Source of the DNA: an uncultured Mogibacterium sp.
GTDB taxonomy: Bacteria > Bacillota > Clostridia > Peptostreptococcales > Anaerovoracaceae
Assembly (NCBI RefSeq): GCF_938041965.1
Contig: NZ_CALISE010000019.1
Span: forward strand, 163,458-227,457
DNA: 64,000 bases
Reading direction: 5' to 3'
The translations under genes and the position numbers were made by a program. This document shows, in pieces, positions 53,218 through 62,858 of this stretch. How positions within the stretch are numbered: position 1 is the stretch's first letter; the number at the start of each line of letters is the position of its first letter. The notes beneath the pieces are model-generated. The model was not told where the DNA came from and did not search any database. It was given only the letters and a program-made list of their open reading frames with translations.

Positions 53218-54048
53218 ATGTGTCAGTTACTGGAAGTGAGTGAGTCAGGCTACTACAGGTATCTTAAGAATCTTGGTAAGCCTGACAAGGATGCGGTTCT
53301 TTCGGCAGCTATACAGGCCATCATTGATGAGTCTGTATTCAATGACAACTATGGAGTTCCCCGTATGCAGATGGCGCTTGTGCTAAGAGGGCAAAAGGTC
53401 GGTATGCGCAGGCTCAGACTGATCATGCTCAAAATAGGACTAATCCATGAACGAAAGCGCAGACCTAAAGGTCTGACCAAAGCTACAACCGAGATTCAGG
53501 AGAAGGAAAACCTGATCCGGCAGGACTTCTCCACAGATAAGCCATATACCAAGCTACTTACAGATATACCTCAGATTCAATGCATCGATGGGAAACTGTA
53601 CATTTCACCGATCATCGACTGCTTTAATTGGGAGATTCTATCACTCGTCATGCGTGATAACATGAAGAAAGAATTATGTACCGATACTCTTAAAGCTGCA
53701 CGGACTAGATACCCAATCAGTGTGGCGACCCTGCATTCAGACAGAGGCAGCCAATATATAAGCGACGGTTTCAGAGCTATACTGGCAGCAAATAACATAC
53801 AACAAAGTCTGGGTGGCATTAATCACTGTTATGACAATGCCAGAATGGAGAGTTTCTTCGCTACTTTGAAGAAAGAACTCCTGTATCGTATCCCGACATA
53901 CAGAATGAAGATGTTAGAAGTAAAGTCCTGGATCTTCAAATATGTATTCACCTACTACAATACGGTACGAATATATACGTCTAATCCGAGCGGGCTTCCT
54001 CCGGCAGAATATAGAAGGATGCTGCTCGACGAAGCCCTAGCGGCTTAA
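53218..54048 (+). CDS. IS3-family transposase OrfB (DDE integrase core)
   Basis: The 276-residue frame from ATG 53218 includes the HTH_21-type N-terminus (YGVPRMQMAL) and rve integrase core: TDIPQIQCIDGKLYISPI, LHSDRGSQY and MESFFATLKKE give the catalytic D, D and E. The frame is open upstream to the slippery site at 53131, so natural translation would be as an OrfAB fusion (HHRYEFIHSREGKWPAKSM precedes the ATG). OrfB itself looks intact, but OrfA is broken, so mobility in cis is doubtful. Confidence 0.88.
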   Translation: MCQLLEVSESGYYRYLKNLGKPDKDAVLSAAIQAIIDESVFNDNYGVPRMQMALVLRGQKVGMRRLRLIMLKIGLIHERKRRPKGLTKATTEIQEKENLIRQDFSTDKPYTKLLTDIPQIQCIDGKLYISPIIDCFNWEILSLVMRDNMKKELCTDTLKAARTRYPISVATLHSDRGSQYISDGFRAILAANNIQQSLGGINHCYDNARMESFFATLKKELLYRIPTYRMKMLEVKSWIFKYVFTYYNTVRIYTSNPSGLPPAEYRRMLLDEALAA

Positions 54049-54100
54049 ATCAATTTTTTTTTGGGGGGGGTTAGAGACTGCACTTTTCTTGACATCTCCA

Positions 54101-55119
54101 GGTTTAATGGAGAATCAGATTGAAATGGTTAAAATTATAGTTGATAAAGAAGAGACATTTAAAGGTGTATTTACTGTTCTACTAGCTAGTTTAGTATATA
54201 AAAGCTTACATCCTGAACAGGACGTGAGAAGACATCAAGCAAATATGGAGAATGGATATAGTGGGAGAAGTTTTGATACTAAGTACGTAACTCCATTTAT
54301 GAAACAAAAAAGATTCCTTGGTGCAATGAAAGAGTCTGGTTGGTTAACTAGAAGTCTTGAACAAAATATCCCATATGAATTAGATTTTCCAGGAAAAATT
54401 CAGAATAAAAATATAAAGTCGGCATTTTTAAATATTCTTAATGATGTTGAAGTAAATGGAGCAGATCCCGAAAAATATGTGACAGCTTTAATGGCGTATA
54501 GCATTAAATGCAAAAAAGATAAGACAGTGATTCTTGTTAATCCAATAGAAAAGGAAACCTCACTAACAATTAATGAGATTATGGAATCTTTACATGACCA
54601 TTTTTATTTTCAATATAAGAGCCGAGGAGCGTCTATACTTCCTGTCGTTGCATTATATAGTATTTATCAGTGTATTACAGATGAGCTTAAACGTTTTAAT
54701 GGAAAAACGTTAGATAAGCTAGCATCTCATAATAGTTGTGATAAGAGTAGTGGAGAGACCGAGGATATTGTTGTTCGAAATGACAATGATAATTCTATTT
54801 ATGAAGTGGTTGAAGTTAAGTTTGAAATACCAGTCAATGCAATTATGATTGAGGATGCTTAAAAAAAATAAGTGAAAAACCTGTACAAAGATACTATTTG
54901 TTAAGTACGGTTGCACCTAGTGAGGATGACCGAGTGGCAATAGATGAAGTGATATGTAAAATCAGAGAAGAACATGGATGTCAAATCATAGTGAATGGTG
55001 TGTTTCCTACATTAAAGTATTATTTGAGATTACTTGATAACACAGATATTTTTGTTGAGAAGTACGTAGAGAACTTATCCGAAAACACTGAAATTAATTT
55101 TGAACATAAAATCGCATGA
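54101..55119 (+). pseudogene. SacI-like type II restriction endonuclease, interrupted and frameshifted
   Basis: About 340 codons in two frames: 54107-54862, then after a shift in an eight-A run (54861-54868) the second frame reads KKISEKPVQRYYLLST to 55119. The NGYSGRSFDTKYVTPF segment recalls the SacI-type REase family, and D in EDIVV with EVK in YEVVEVKFE forms a PD-(D/E)xK-type active site. The IS3 element separates its first two codons and ribosome binding site from the body. No methyltransferase gene is in the window. Family assignment is from memory. Confidence 0.65.
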
Positions 55120-55177
55120 AACAAGGTTTGCAAACGCAAATAGACTAAGAAATTATCCTGATATGTGAGGTGAATAA

Positions 55178-56998
55178 ATGTGGAAAGATAGTGAAACTGA
55201 GCTTGATTTTCTTGACTACGATTACTTAATACAAACGCTTCAAAGTATCATCACAGATGATTCTCTTTTACCAGCGAGTATTGGAGTATACGGTGACTGG
55301 GGGAGTGGAAAGTCAAGCTTGATGTATATGTGCAAAGAGCGTTTGATTAAGGAAGATGAAAAAATTAAATGCTTAGTATTTAATGGTTGGCTATTTGAAA
55401 ATTATGAAGACGCAAAAACGGCGATATTAGGTACTATTCTTGATGAGATTAGTAAAGAAACACACTTAACTAAAAAGGCACAAGAAATTATTAAAGGGTT
55501 ATATAAAAGTGTTGATAAATTTAAATTGGTAAAAGGTGCATTGAAATATGGAACTGATTTTTTAGTGACAGGAGGGATTTGCTCTTTGCTTGGCATAACA
55601 ATGAATCAGGTCTTGAAATATGGTCAAGAAAAAATAGAAGTCACTGATTTAGAAAAAATTAAATCTAATATTGAAAGCGAATTAAATAACAAAGAGTTAC
55701 GTGAGGATATTAGAAAATTTCAAAAAGCATTTGCATCTTTGTTAGAAGAAACAAAAATTAGTCGTTTAGTTGTTTTTATAGATGAGTTGGATAGATGTAG
55801 ACCAGATACTATTTTAGAAACGCTTGAAGCAATAAAATTATTTCTTTTTAAGGGAAAAGTTGCTTTCGTTATTGGTGCTGATGAACGTCATATTTCGTAT
55901 GCAGTTAAAAGTAAATTTAGAGATATAGAAGGCATTCAGATTGATATTGGGAAAGAATATCTTGAGAAATTAATACAATATCCTATTCGCATCCCACAAT
56001 TAAATGCAGATGAGGTGGAAATTTATATTGCATGTTTACTTTTACAGTCGGAATTATCGGAAGAAAATTTTCAAAAGGCTCTATCATGGATAGTTGAGAA
56101 GAAAAAAGAGGATTTCGAGAGATTTAAGATCGAATCAATTATAACTTTATTTTCAGATAAAGAAGATAATTATTCAAATATTGTAGAATCACTTTCTATT
56201 GCAAATCAGCTGGCATTTGTTTTATCTAATGGATTGCATGGAAACCCTCGTCAGTGTAAACGCTTCTTGAATTCCATGTATATGAGAGTGCAAATGGCAT
56301 CTTATAAGAATAAGAAATTGGATAGAAAAATTCTTGCAAAGATAATGATGTTGGAATATATAAAACCAAGAATTTTCAATAAAATAGCAGAGATGGCAGC
56401 GGATAATAGTTTAAGTAAAGAATTAACACTATTCGAGAATGGTACACCAGAGAATAGCGATAAGTTAAAAATTTGGAGAGAAGATAATTGGTTTTTAAAT
56501 TGGTGTAAAATAGATCCTATATTATCTGATGAAAACCTCAATACATATTTTTATTTTACAAGAACCTCATTGGATGAAAAAATTAGTCGTATATCATCTT
56601 TTCTTTCACCAGAAGCCCAAGAAATATTGGAACAACTTCTTTCAAAATCAGACGTTAAAATTCAACAAGCAATTAAATCTGTTGCAAATATATCAGATGC
56701 TGATGCGGCTGCAATTCTTGAGGCTATGAATTCTTCCATGATATCTGAAACAACAATAGCCAAAGAATTGATGAAATCATTTCTACTGTTTGCACAGCAA
56801 AGAACTGAGTTAGCCAATGATACTCTCAGTTATTTACAATCACTTAGTGGCTCGCAAATTAATCTTGGTTGTATAAGTTATATAGCTGAATATGCAAATA
56901 AAATGAATAAGAAAGTAGAAATTTTAGAGATAGCATCTCAATGGGATAAGAACAAACAAGGCTTAAAAATTGGAATAGAAAAACTGTTAGAAAAATAG
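55178..56998 (+). CDS. qatA: QatA, KAP-family P-loop NTPase of the Qat defence system
   Basis: 606 residues. Walker A GDWGSGKS at residues 39-46 and Walker B VVFIDELDRCRPD near 195-207 are those of KAP NTPases. A hydrophobic stretch at about 125-145 (between the two motifs) may be membrane-associated, as in many KAP proteins. The C-terminal 250 residues are helical. First gene of a four-gene operon with qatB 17 bases downstream; GTGAGGTGAATAA precedes the ATG. AT-rich, unlike the host genes. Qat operons protect against phages; the mechanism is not established. Confidence 0.92.
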   Translation: MWKDSETELDFLDYDYLIQTLQSIITDDSLLPASIGVYGDWGSGKSSLMYMCKERLIKEDEKIKCLVFNGWLFENYEDAKTAILGTILDEISKETHLTKKAQEIIKGLYKSVDKFKLVKGALKYGTDFLVTGGICSLLGITMNQVLKYGQEKIEVTDLEKIKSNIESELNNKELREDIRKFQKAFASLLEETKISRLVVFIDELDRCRPDTILETLEAIKLFLFKGKVAFVIGADERHISYAVKSKFRDIEGIQIDIGKEYLEKLIQYPIRIPQLNADEVEIYIACLLLQSELSEENFQKALSWIVEKKKEDFERFKIESIITLFSDKEDNYSNIVESLSIANQLAFVLSNGLHGNPRQCKRFLNSMYMRVQMASYKNKKLDRKILAKIMMLEYIKPRIFNKIAEMAADNSLSKELTLFENGTPENSDKLKIWREDNWFLNWCKIDPILSDENLNTYFYFTRTSLDEKISRISSFLSPEAQEILEQLLSKSDVKIQQAIKSVANISDADAAAILEAMNSSMISETTIAKELMKSFLLFAQQRTELANDTLSYLQSLSGSQINLGCISYIAEYANKMNKKVEILEIASQWDKNKQGLKIGIEKLLEK

Positions 56999-57015
56999 TA
57001 TAAGAGGAGGGGCTT

Positions 57016-57783
57016 ATGGGAACATCAAGTATTTTTAATGGTAGGAATGATAGAAATCCCTTGTTACCAGAAGATTATAACCCTAATCAAGATGAAGACA
57101 CTGATGTAACGGAACCAGTCAAATGGAAGACAGTTAAGTCAGATATGTCAAAGTTTGTAAAGAGTGGTGGCACATACAGTTCCGCAAAACATATAGCAAG
57201 ACAATATATTAAAGCAGCTGGTGGAGCTAGAAGTTTGGCTTCACAGTCATACTCTGGAAGGAAAGCTGGAGGAAATCTGGGGAACTTTTTTAATGGTATT
57301 GTCACTAATGGCGTGAAGGTAACTTTTAAAAATCTCGGAATTGAATACGAAGGGAAATCTGTAGAGACGATTTTTTCTAGGTTAGTAGATGTAATTGCAC
57401 CTAATTCAAGCACTAAAGAAGATATTGTGGCTAAGGAAGCTACACAAGCAGCTCTATCTAAAGTATTTGATTATGTTGAAAATAATTCGATGGATATAGA
57501 CTCTCTAAATAATATGTCAATTGAATTAATGCATGAAGCCTTAAAAGAATACGTTGGAGCATATATTTGGATTACGATGATGAAAGACTTAGGTAGTCGT
57601 TTAGAAATGTATATAACAAATGCAGATGATTCATATGCTACGGAATGCGAATTTAAAGATATGATTATGGGAATTGTAGATGTTGAGTTTAATAAGCAAG
57701 GTAATATAATAAATAAAAATATTTCGTCTACGATTAGAGATATGTATGAATGCTGTTTGAAAGTTATGGAGGGAATCTTATGA
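57016..57783 (+). CDS. qatB: QatB
   Basis: 255 residues starting MGTSSIFNGRNDRNPLLPEDY, the recognisable QatB N-terminus (GTSxxFxG...PLLP), followed by a GG-rich central part and a helical C-terminus. Its biochemical role is unknown; a cysteine-free substrate-like protein modified by QatC has been suggested for such operons. GAGGAGGGG precedes the ATG; the stop overlaps the qatC start (ATGA). Confidence 0.88.
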   Translation: MGTSSIFNGRNDRNPLLPEDYNPNQDEDTDVTEPVKWKTVKSDMSKFVKSGGTYSSAKHIARQYIKAAGGARSLASQSYSGRKAGGNLGNFFNGIVTNGVKVTFKNLGIEYEGKSVETIFSRLVDVIAPNSSTKEDIVAKEATQAALSKVFDYVENNSMDIDSLNNMSIELMHEALKEYVGAYIWITMMKDLGSRLEMYITNADDSYATECEFKDMIMGIVDVEFNKQGNIINKNISSTIRDMYECCLKVMEGIL

Positions 57784-59066
57784 AAATAGTTTGTCACATA
57801 AATAAAACAGATACTTTTGAAGTTGATGAACAAGCAATAAATGTTGATTTTTTCGACTCCAATTCTTTTTCATATACATTTTGGAAGAATAAAAACAAGT
57901 TACCGTATTGGTACAGTCAACAAGCGTTAGATTTGCTTTACATTTCTATGGCTGTTTTTGCGGCGGATAGATTATGTTTAAGAAAAGATGCGCATGATGG
58001 ATGGAGTAGAGAATTTTCTATATACATGCCTATTTTAGAATATGATATGTGGCAAAATGCAAAATCAACACTTGAGGAAATGTTGAATTTTTTAAGCGGC
58101 GATAAATGGACTTTTATTTTTAGAAGAAGAGAGCAATCTGAAGAGGAAAAGATAAACAACAATAAATGGGAAAAATCAAAGCAAAAAATAAAAAGTTATG
58201 ATCAAATTTGTATGTTTTCAGGCGGAATGGATTCGTTTATTGGTGCAATAGATTTGTTGGAAAGTAATAGTGATAAAACATTATTTGTGAGCCATTATGG
58301 TGGCGGGAAAGGAACAAAGGAATTTCAAGATATTCTTAAAGAAAAGTTTATTAATCAGTATTCATTAGAATTAAGAGATTTCCATCAGTATTATGCAAAG
58401 GTTGTGTCAGGTATTGAAGATACTACAAGAACACGTTCCTTCATGTTTTTCTCTCACGCATTAGCAGTTGCATCATGTTTGAGAAAGCAAGTTCATTTGG
58501 TTATACCAGAAAATGGTTTTATTTCATTAAATATTCCTAGCACATTTTCTCGAATAGGTACAAGTAGCACAAGAACAACACACCCACATTATATGGGCTT
58601 GTTTCAAAAGTTGTTAGATTTAATTGAATTAAAAGTAACATTAGTTAATCCGTATCAATTTAAAACAAAAGGTGAAATGTTGTTGAACTGCAAAAATCAA
58701 TCTTTTGTTAGAGAAAATTTGGATAATACTATGTCCTGTTCACATCCGGATAATGGTAGAATGCAAAAAGAAAAGGAAGCTAGGCATTGTGGTTACTGTT
58801 TACCGTGCGTAATAAGACAAGCAGCAATCATGCGTGCATGCATTATAGATCAAAGTTCATATAGGGATAATAAATTTAATGGAGGCAAGGTTTCTAGAAC
58901 TTGTTTAAATTCGTATCGTTTAGGATTAAGAAAATTTAATCCTAAATACGCTTTTATGACAATTCAATCTAGTGGCTCTATAGAGAATGATATTGAAGAT
59001 TATGCAAAACTGTATATTAGAGGTATGGAGGAATTAAAAACATATTTGGAGGAATTGGATGACTAA
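57780..59066 (+). CDS. qatC: QatC, QueC-like PP-loop ATPase
   Basis: 428 residues from the ATG at 57780, which overlaps the qatB stop; the frame extends upstream to 57750, but GGAGGG at 57767-57772 supports this start. An N-terminal domain of about 135 residues precedes the PP-loop CMFSGGMDSFIGA (near 144-156), and a Cys cluster CGYCLPC near the C-terminus is a QueC-like zinc site. QueC makes the 7-deazaguanine nitrile; QatC-type proteins are thought to modify a protein or nucleic acid. Overlaps qatD by 8 bases. Confidence 0.92.
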   Translation: MKIVCHINKTDTFEVDEQAINVDFFDSNSFSYTFWKNKNKLPYWYSQQALDLLYISMAVFAADRLCLRKDAHDGWSREFSIYMPILEYDMWQNAKSTLEEMLNFLSGDKWTFIFRRREQSEEEKINNNKWEKSKQKIKSYDQICMFSGGMDSFIGAIDLLESNSDKTLFVSHYGGGKGTKEFQDILKEKFINQYSLELRDFHQYYAKVVSGIEDTTRTRSFMFFSHALAVASCLRKQVHLVIPENGFISLNIPSTFSRIGTSSTRTTHPHYMGLFQKLLDLIELKVTLVNPYQFKTKGEMLLNCKNQSFVRENLDNTMSCSHPDNGRMQKEKEARHCGYCLPCVIRQAAIMRACIIDQSSYRDNKFNGGKVSRTCLNSYRLGLRKFNPKYAFMTIQSSGSIENDIEDYAKLYIRGMEELKTYLEELDD

Positions 59067-59790
59067 CTTTTATATGGATATGCATATGCACTTTGACCTA
59101 TACAAAAATAAATATGAAGTTTTGAAATATATTGAAGATAAGAAGTCTTATACTCTTGCAGTAACCAACCTACCAGATTTGTATAGGAAATACTATGCCG
59201 AGAATTGGGATTATAAATATGTAAGATTAGCATTAGGTTTTCATCCAGAGTTGGCCGCACAATATTATGCTCAAATTAATATTTTTGAAAAATATATTAA
59301 AACGACACGTTATATTGGAGAAATTGGGTTAGATTATTCTGCCCCAAATATAGAAAATGTAGATAAGCAAAAAGAAGTATTTAAAAAAATTGTTGATTTA
59401 TGTAAGGCTGATAACAAAAAGATAATAAGTGTTCATATAAGAAAGGCAGAAAATGACTGTTTTAAAATTCTTGATGGATTTGAGGGAAAAGTAATATTGC
59501 ATTGGTACACTGGTAATTTAAGTAATTTAAAAATTGCAATATCGAGAGGTTATTTTTTCTCCATAAATCAACAAATGATAAAGAGTAAAAATGGGAGAAC
59601 TATTATTGATATGATTCCAATAGATAGAGTACTTCTTGAAAGCGATGCACCCTTTACCGAAGGACTTAATACAACTTATAATACATCTTTTATGAATGAT
59701 ATTATTGAATATTTAAGTGTTAGCAAAAATCTAGAGAAACAGTTTATTTGCATAAAACTAAAAGAAAACTTTAGAACAATTCTATTGTGA
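59059..59790 (+). CDS. qatD: QatD, TatD-family metal-dependent hydrolase
   Basis: 243 residues with the TatD metal-binding set: MDMHMHF (HxH), IGEIGLDY (glutamate), ISVHIR (His), LHWYTG (His) and LESDAP (Asp). Close to the length of host TatD nucleases. Last gene of qatABCD, overlapping qatC; the IS256 element begins 14 bases after its stop without damaging it. TatD proteins are 3'-5' DNA exonucleases; whether QatD has that activity is unknown. Confidence 0.93.
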   Translation: MTNFYMDMHMHFDLYKNKYEVLKYIEDKKSYTLAVTNLPDLYRKYYAENWDYKYVRLALGFHPELAAQYYAQINIFEKYIKTTRYIGEIGLDYSAPNIENVDKQKEVFKKIVDLCKADNKKIISVHIRKAENDCFKILDGFEGKVILHWYTGNLSNLKIAISRGYFFSINQQMIKSKNGRTIIDMIPIDRVLLESDAPFTEGLNTTYNTSFMNDIIEYLSVSKNLEKQFICIKLKENFRTILL

Positions 59791-59803
59791 GCATATATTA
59801 ATA

Positions 59804-61295
59804 AGAGTGTGTGAAACTTTTTCTGTAAATTAGCCTTCTGTGGTAGATTAGTGAATGTATCCCGCTATTTGAGGAATACGCCTTCAGGCCAATATATTAA
59901 ATTTGCTTACGCATGTCAAGAGGAGCCAAGCCATTTGGGCTGGCTTCTCTTGAGTTATGTATAAGTTAATTTGTTTCTGGCATTCTGCCTGGGTACATTA
60001 TGCAGAATTCTCCATATACCTTTGCCCAATTCCTTATCGGGAGATGCCATTTCTTCGTAGCTTGCGTCGTAGATAAGTAAAGAGCTTTTAGCAATGCTGT
60101 ATCGCTTGGAAATACACTTCTCTGCTTGTTTAGCTTCTTGTATGTACTGTTTAGACTTTCAATTGCATTTGTGGTGTATATTACCTTGCGTACATCTTGC
60201 GAGAACTTAAATATTGGCGTTATTGCATCCCAGTTATCTTCCCAGCGTTTCATAGAATTAGGATATTTACTATTCCATTTTTCAGTTGCTTCCTGCATGT
60301 TCTCATATGCTATTTTCTCATCAGGTGCATGGTAGATGGTTTTTAAGTCACTAGCAAACGATTTCATATCCTTGTAGTTTACATATTTAAGTGTATTTCT
60401 TACCATATGCACAATGCATCTTTGGTATTCTGCTTTTGGATATGCCGTAGATATCGCTTCTTTTATCCCTGTTAATCCGTCTGCACAAATAACCATAATA
60501 TCTTCCACGCCGCGGTTCTTTAATTCATTCAGAACTCCAAGCCAGTATTTACTGCTCTCGTTTTCACCTATCTGCAGAGATATTACTTCCTTCTTTCCAT
60601 CTGCATTTATTTCCAGCATTACATATGCTGCAAGCTTCTTAATTACATGATCTTCACGCACGGAGAAATGAATCGCATCTATGAATACTATTGGATATAC
60701 GCTGTCAAGGGGTCTCTTTTGCCAGTCATCTATTTCTTGTAAAATTTTGTCCGTAACATTGGAGATGAAGCTTTCGCTGCATTCAAAACCATAGATATCT
60801 TCTATCTGTTCAGATATCTGCCTCGTTGTAAGCCCCCTTGCGTACATGGAGATTATCTTTTGATCTATTTCTGAGATATCCTTTTGCCTCTTTTGCACCA
60901 CCTGTGGCTCAAAAGAGCTGTTTCTATCTTGCGGTACTTCTATCTCAAATTCTCCATACCTACTTCTAACGCTCTTTCTTTTAGTTCCGTTTCTATAATT
61001 GTCTTTCTCACAACGCTCATATGGATCGTAGCCAAGATGCTCATCCATTTCTGTTTCCATCATGGACTTTATAGTTCCGCCTAGTAAGTCCTTGAGTGCT
61101 TCCTGAATGTCCTCTGCTGTCTCAATGTCATATTCTTCAATAAGGGATTGGATAATATTTCTCTTATTGTTATTGAGGGGTTTTACTTTGTAGATATCGT
61201 TCTTCTTTGCCATAAAAAATCCTCCTATGGTATTTTTATACTACCACAGGAGGCTAATTTATTCTTTAATTTACAGACTTTTTGTCATACGCTCT
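59804..61295 (-). mobile_element. IS256-family insertion sequence
   Basis: Terminal inverted repeats: AGAGTGTGTGAAACTTTTTC at 59804 and, inverted from 61295, AGAGCGTATGACAAAAAGTC; both then continue TGTAAATTA. A subterminal motif GCC(T/C)TCTGTGGTAG... (inverted as CTACCACAGGAGGC) occurs at both ends. It holds one transposase gene on the minus strand. No target duplication was visible next to the ends. Confidence 0.88.
59966..61213 (-). CDS. IS256-family (Mutator-type) transposase
   Basis: 415 residues, full family length. LGYDPYERCEKDNYRNGTKRK and the DDE residues in VFIDAIHFSV, VICADGLTGIKEAI and TNAIESLN are visible, as is the C/H pattern CIVHMVRN. AGGAGGATTTTTT precedes the ATG at 61213. 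No internal stop, so it may be active. Confidence 0.95.
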   Translation of the reverse strand: MAKKNDIYKVKPLNNNKRNIIQSLIEEYDIETAEDIQEALKDLLGGTIKSMMETEMDEHLGYDPYERCEKDNYRNGTKRKSVRSRYGEFEIEVPQDRNSSFEPQVVQKRQKDISEIDQKIISMYARGLTTRQISEQIEDIYGFECSESFISNVTDKILQEIDDWQKRPLDSVYPIVFIDAIHFSVREDHVIKKLAAYVMLEINADGKKEVISLQIGENESSKYWLGVLNELKNRGVEDIMVICADGLTGIKEAISTAYPKAEYQRCIVHMVRNTLKYVNYKDMKSFASDLKTIYHAPDEKIAYENMQEATEKWNSKYPNSMKRWEDNWDAITPIFKFSQDVRKVIYTTNAIESLNSTYKKLNKQRSVFPSDTALLKALYLSTTQATKKWHLPIRNWAKVYGEFCIMYPGRMPETN

Positions 61296-61380
61296 ATTTC
61301 CCGAAAACAACTACTTTTTTGAAATAAGAATTAGATATTCTCAAATAAAAATAGAATAAATATTGTGAATAACTCCAGCC

Positions 61381-61779
61381 CTACTCACACATCGCCATCT
61401 CAACACTATCTAGATACTGACAGAGCGATTTATTAAACTTTTCATAATCAGCATATGCAAATTCCTCAGTAGCCTGCGCGATATTTACATACACAGTCTT
61501 AGTCTGGTTATAAAAAGTAATCATCAGTGGTAGCTTGAACACCGTCGAAAATCCCCTAACAGTGAGATTGCCAGCTTCCTCTATATTCATGATATCATCC
61601 TTCGAATGAATGTCTACTAGATGATTATCCGTTAATATCTCAACTGGCATCTCCTTGCTATCGTAGTAATCGTACATCTTTGCAGCGGCTTTGCATATTC
61701 CATCCCAGCCGGTAGCATACGTAAGATCCCACTGCGACAATAGCCAATTCCCATCTGCTCTTACTCCGATTAATAGCAT
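61381..61779 (-). CDS. Hypothetical protein, 132 aa
   Basis: On the minus strand AGGAGG lies just before the ATG at 61779 (the frame extends to 61809 without better support). Soluble acidic protein with no recognised motif. It is the first ordinary chromosomal gene after the island and has no co-directional neighbour. Function unknown. Confidence 0.65.
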   Translation of the reverse strand: MLLIGVRADGNWLLSQWDLTYATGWDGICKAAAKMYDYYDSKEMPVEILTDNHLVDIHSKDDIMNIEEAGNLTVRGFSTVFKLPLMITFYNQTKTVYVNIAQATEEFAYADYEKFNKSLCQYLDSVEMAMCE

Positions 61780-61985
61780 CTTAACCTCCTGACCCATACC
61801 ACTAGGCATGTATCCAATATTTGCTGATTATAGAGTAAACTCATTAACATTCATTTTCAACCATCTAGTGCAAATAACTCCTCGCATACATATACTGTCA
61901 ATCAGCCAAGTTCCCTTTACTCCGTAATTCTAGTATAATACTCCATAACAGATAGGGGTATTAAAATAGGGGGGTGGACAATACC

Positions 61986-62759
61986 ATGAAGATGCCAACG
62001 ATATTCGTCGGACATGGAAGTCCAATGATTGCGCTCGAAGATAACAACATAACAAAAAAATTCGGAAGCATCGGCCGCAATATAATAGACCGATACGGTA
62101 GACCAAAAGGAATCCTTATGATTTCCGCGCACTGGTACACAAGTGGTACATTAATAGAAAGCGCAGAAGAGCCTCAGCAAATCTACGATATGTACGGATT
62201 TCCTCATGACCTATATAAAGTGAGATACCGAGTACAATGTAGTTCAGAACTAACGAATAGGGTGAAAGAACTGCTAAGCGATGAAGTATCAACAAATGAC
62301 GAATGGGGAATCGACCACGGTGCTTGGCCTGTACTAGTCCATATGTTCCAAGCTGCGGACATCCCAGTGGTTCAGCTGAGTGTTGATAGAAATCTAACAG
62401 AAGCAGAAGCATTTGAGATGGGACGCAAACTTTCTGTGCTAAGAGAAGAAGGCTACCTGATTGTGGGTAGCGGTAACATCGTACATAATCTCATACTGGT
62501 TGACTGGAGCAACGCTGGCAGCAGTCAGCTTGCCGACGACTTCGATGATGTTGTAAAAAGCATCGTGTTAAGCGGTGATTACAGCACTCTTATAAATGGC
62601 ATAGAGCGTCGTAGCGATTACAATTACGCCGTTCCGACAAAGGATCACTTTTACCCGCTACTCTACATACTCGGAGCAAGCGAGGGAAGCACAGCTCAGG
62701 TTTTTAACAACGTAAGGAACATCGGATCAATCTCAATGACATCTTATTTATTTGAATAA
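61986..62759 (+). CDS. LigB/DODA-type extradiol dioxygenase family protein
   Basis: 257 residues of the class III extradiol ring-cleavage family (4,5-DOPA dioxygenase/YgiD-like). Metal ligand histidines are seen in FVGHGSP, ISAHWYTSG and DHGAWPVL; VGSGNIVHNL is a further conserved motif. The ATG at 61986 is preferred to the GTG at 61974 because GGGGGGTGG sits at 61969-61977. Uses non-haem iron or zinc on aromatic diols; substrate unknown. Confidence 0.88.
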   Translation: MKMPTIFVGHGSPMIALEDNNITKKFGSIGRNIIDRYGRPKGILMISAHWYTSGTLIESAEEPQQIYDMYGFPHDLYKVRYRVQCSSELTNRVKELLSDEVSTNDEWGIDHGAWPVLVHMFQAADIPVVQLSVDRNLTEAEAFEMGRKLSVLREEGYLIVGSGNIVHNLILVDWSNAGSSQLADDFDDVVKSIVLSGDYSTLINGIERRSDYNYAVPTKDHFYPLLYILGASEGSTAQVFNNVRNIGSISMTSYLFE

Positions 62760-62858
62760 GAATGCAGAACTATAGCACAAGCATTCCGTAATTACGATGT
62801 GTAATGTAGACATAATACGATTAAATATACAGAGCGATTATCAAAAGGGAGGAATACC

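Larger units (their letters stand above)
52789..54100 (+). mobile_element. IS3-family insertion element, partly decayed
   Basis: Imperfect terminal inverted repeats: TGGAGTTGTAACATTTAAGT at 52789 and, inverted at 54100, TGGAGATGTCAAGAAAAGTG; the match continues as AGTCT-TAA with one gap. Length about 1312 bases, with orfA and orfB inside. No target-site duplication could be seen (flanks TAT and GGT). The orfA frame is broken. Confidence 0.85.

Noticed and set aside
53218..59790. The IS3 element, restriction remnant and qatABCD as one new composite defence system
   Set aside because: The restriction gene is broken and the Qat genes form a complete known operon with their own ribosome binding sites; adjacency is better explained by island clustering.
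59791..59803. Truncation of qatD by the IS256 element
   Set aside because: The frame has normal TatD length with all metal ligands, and the stop lies 14 bases before the element end.
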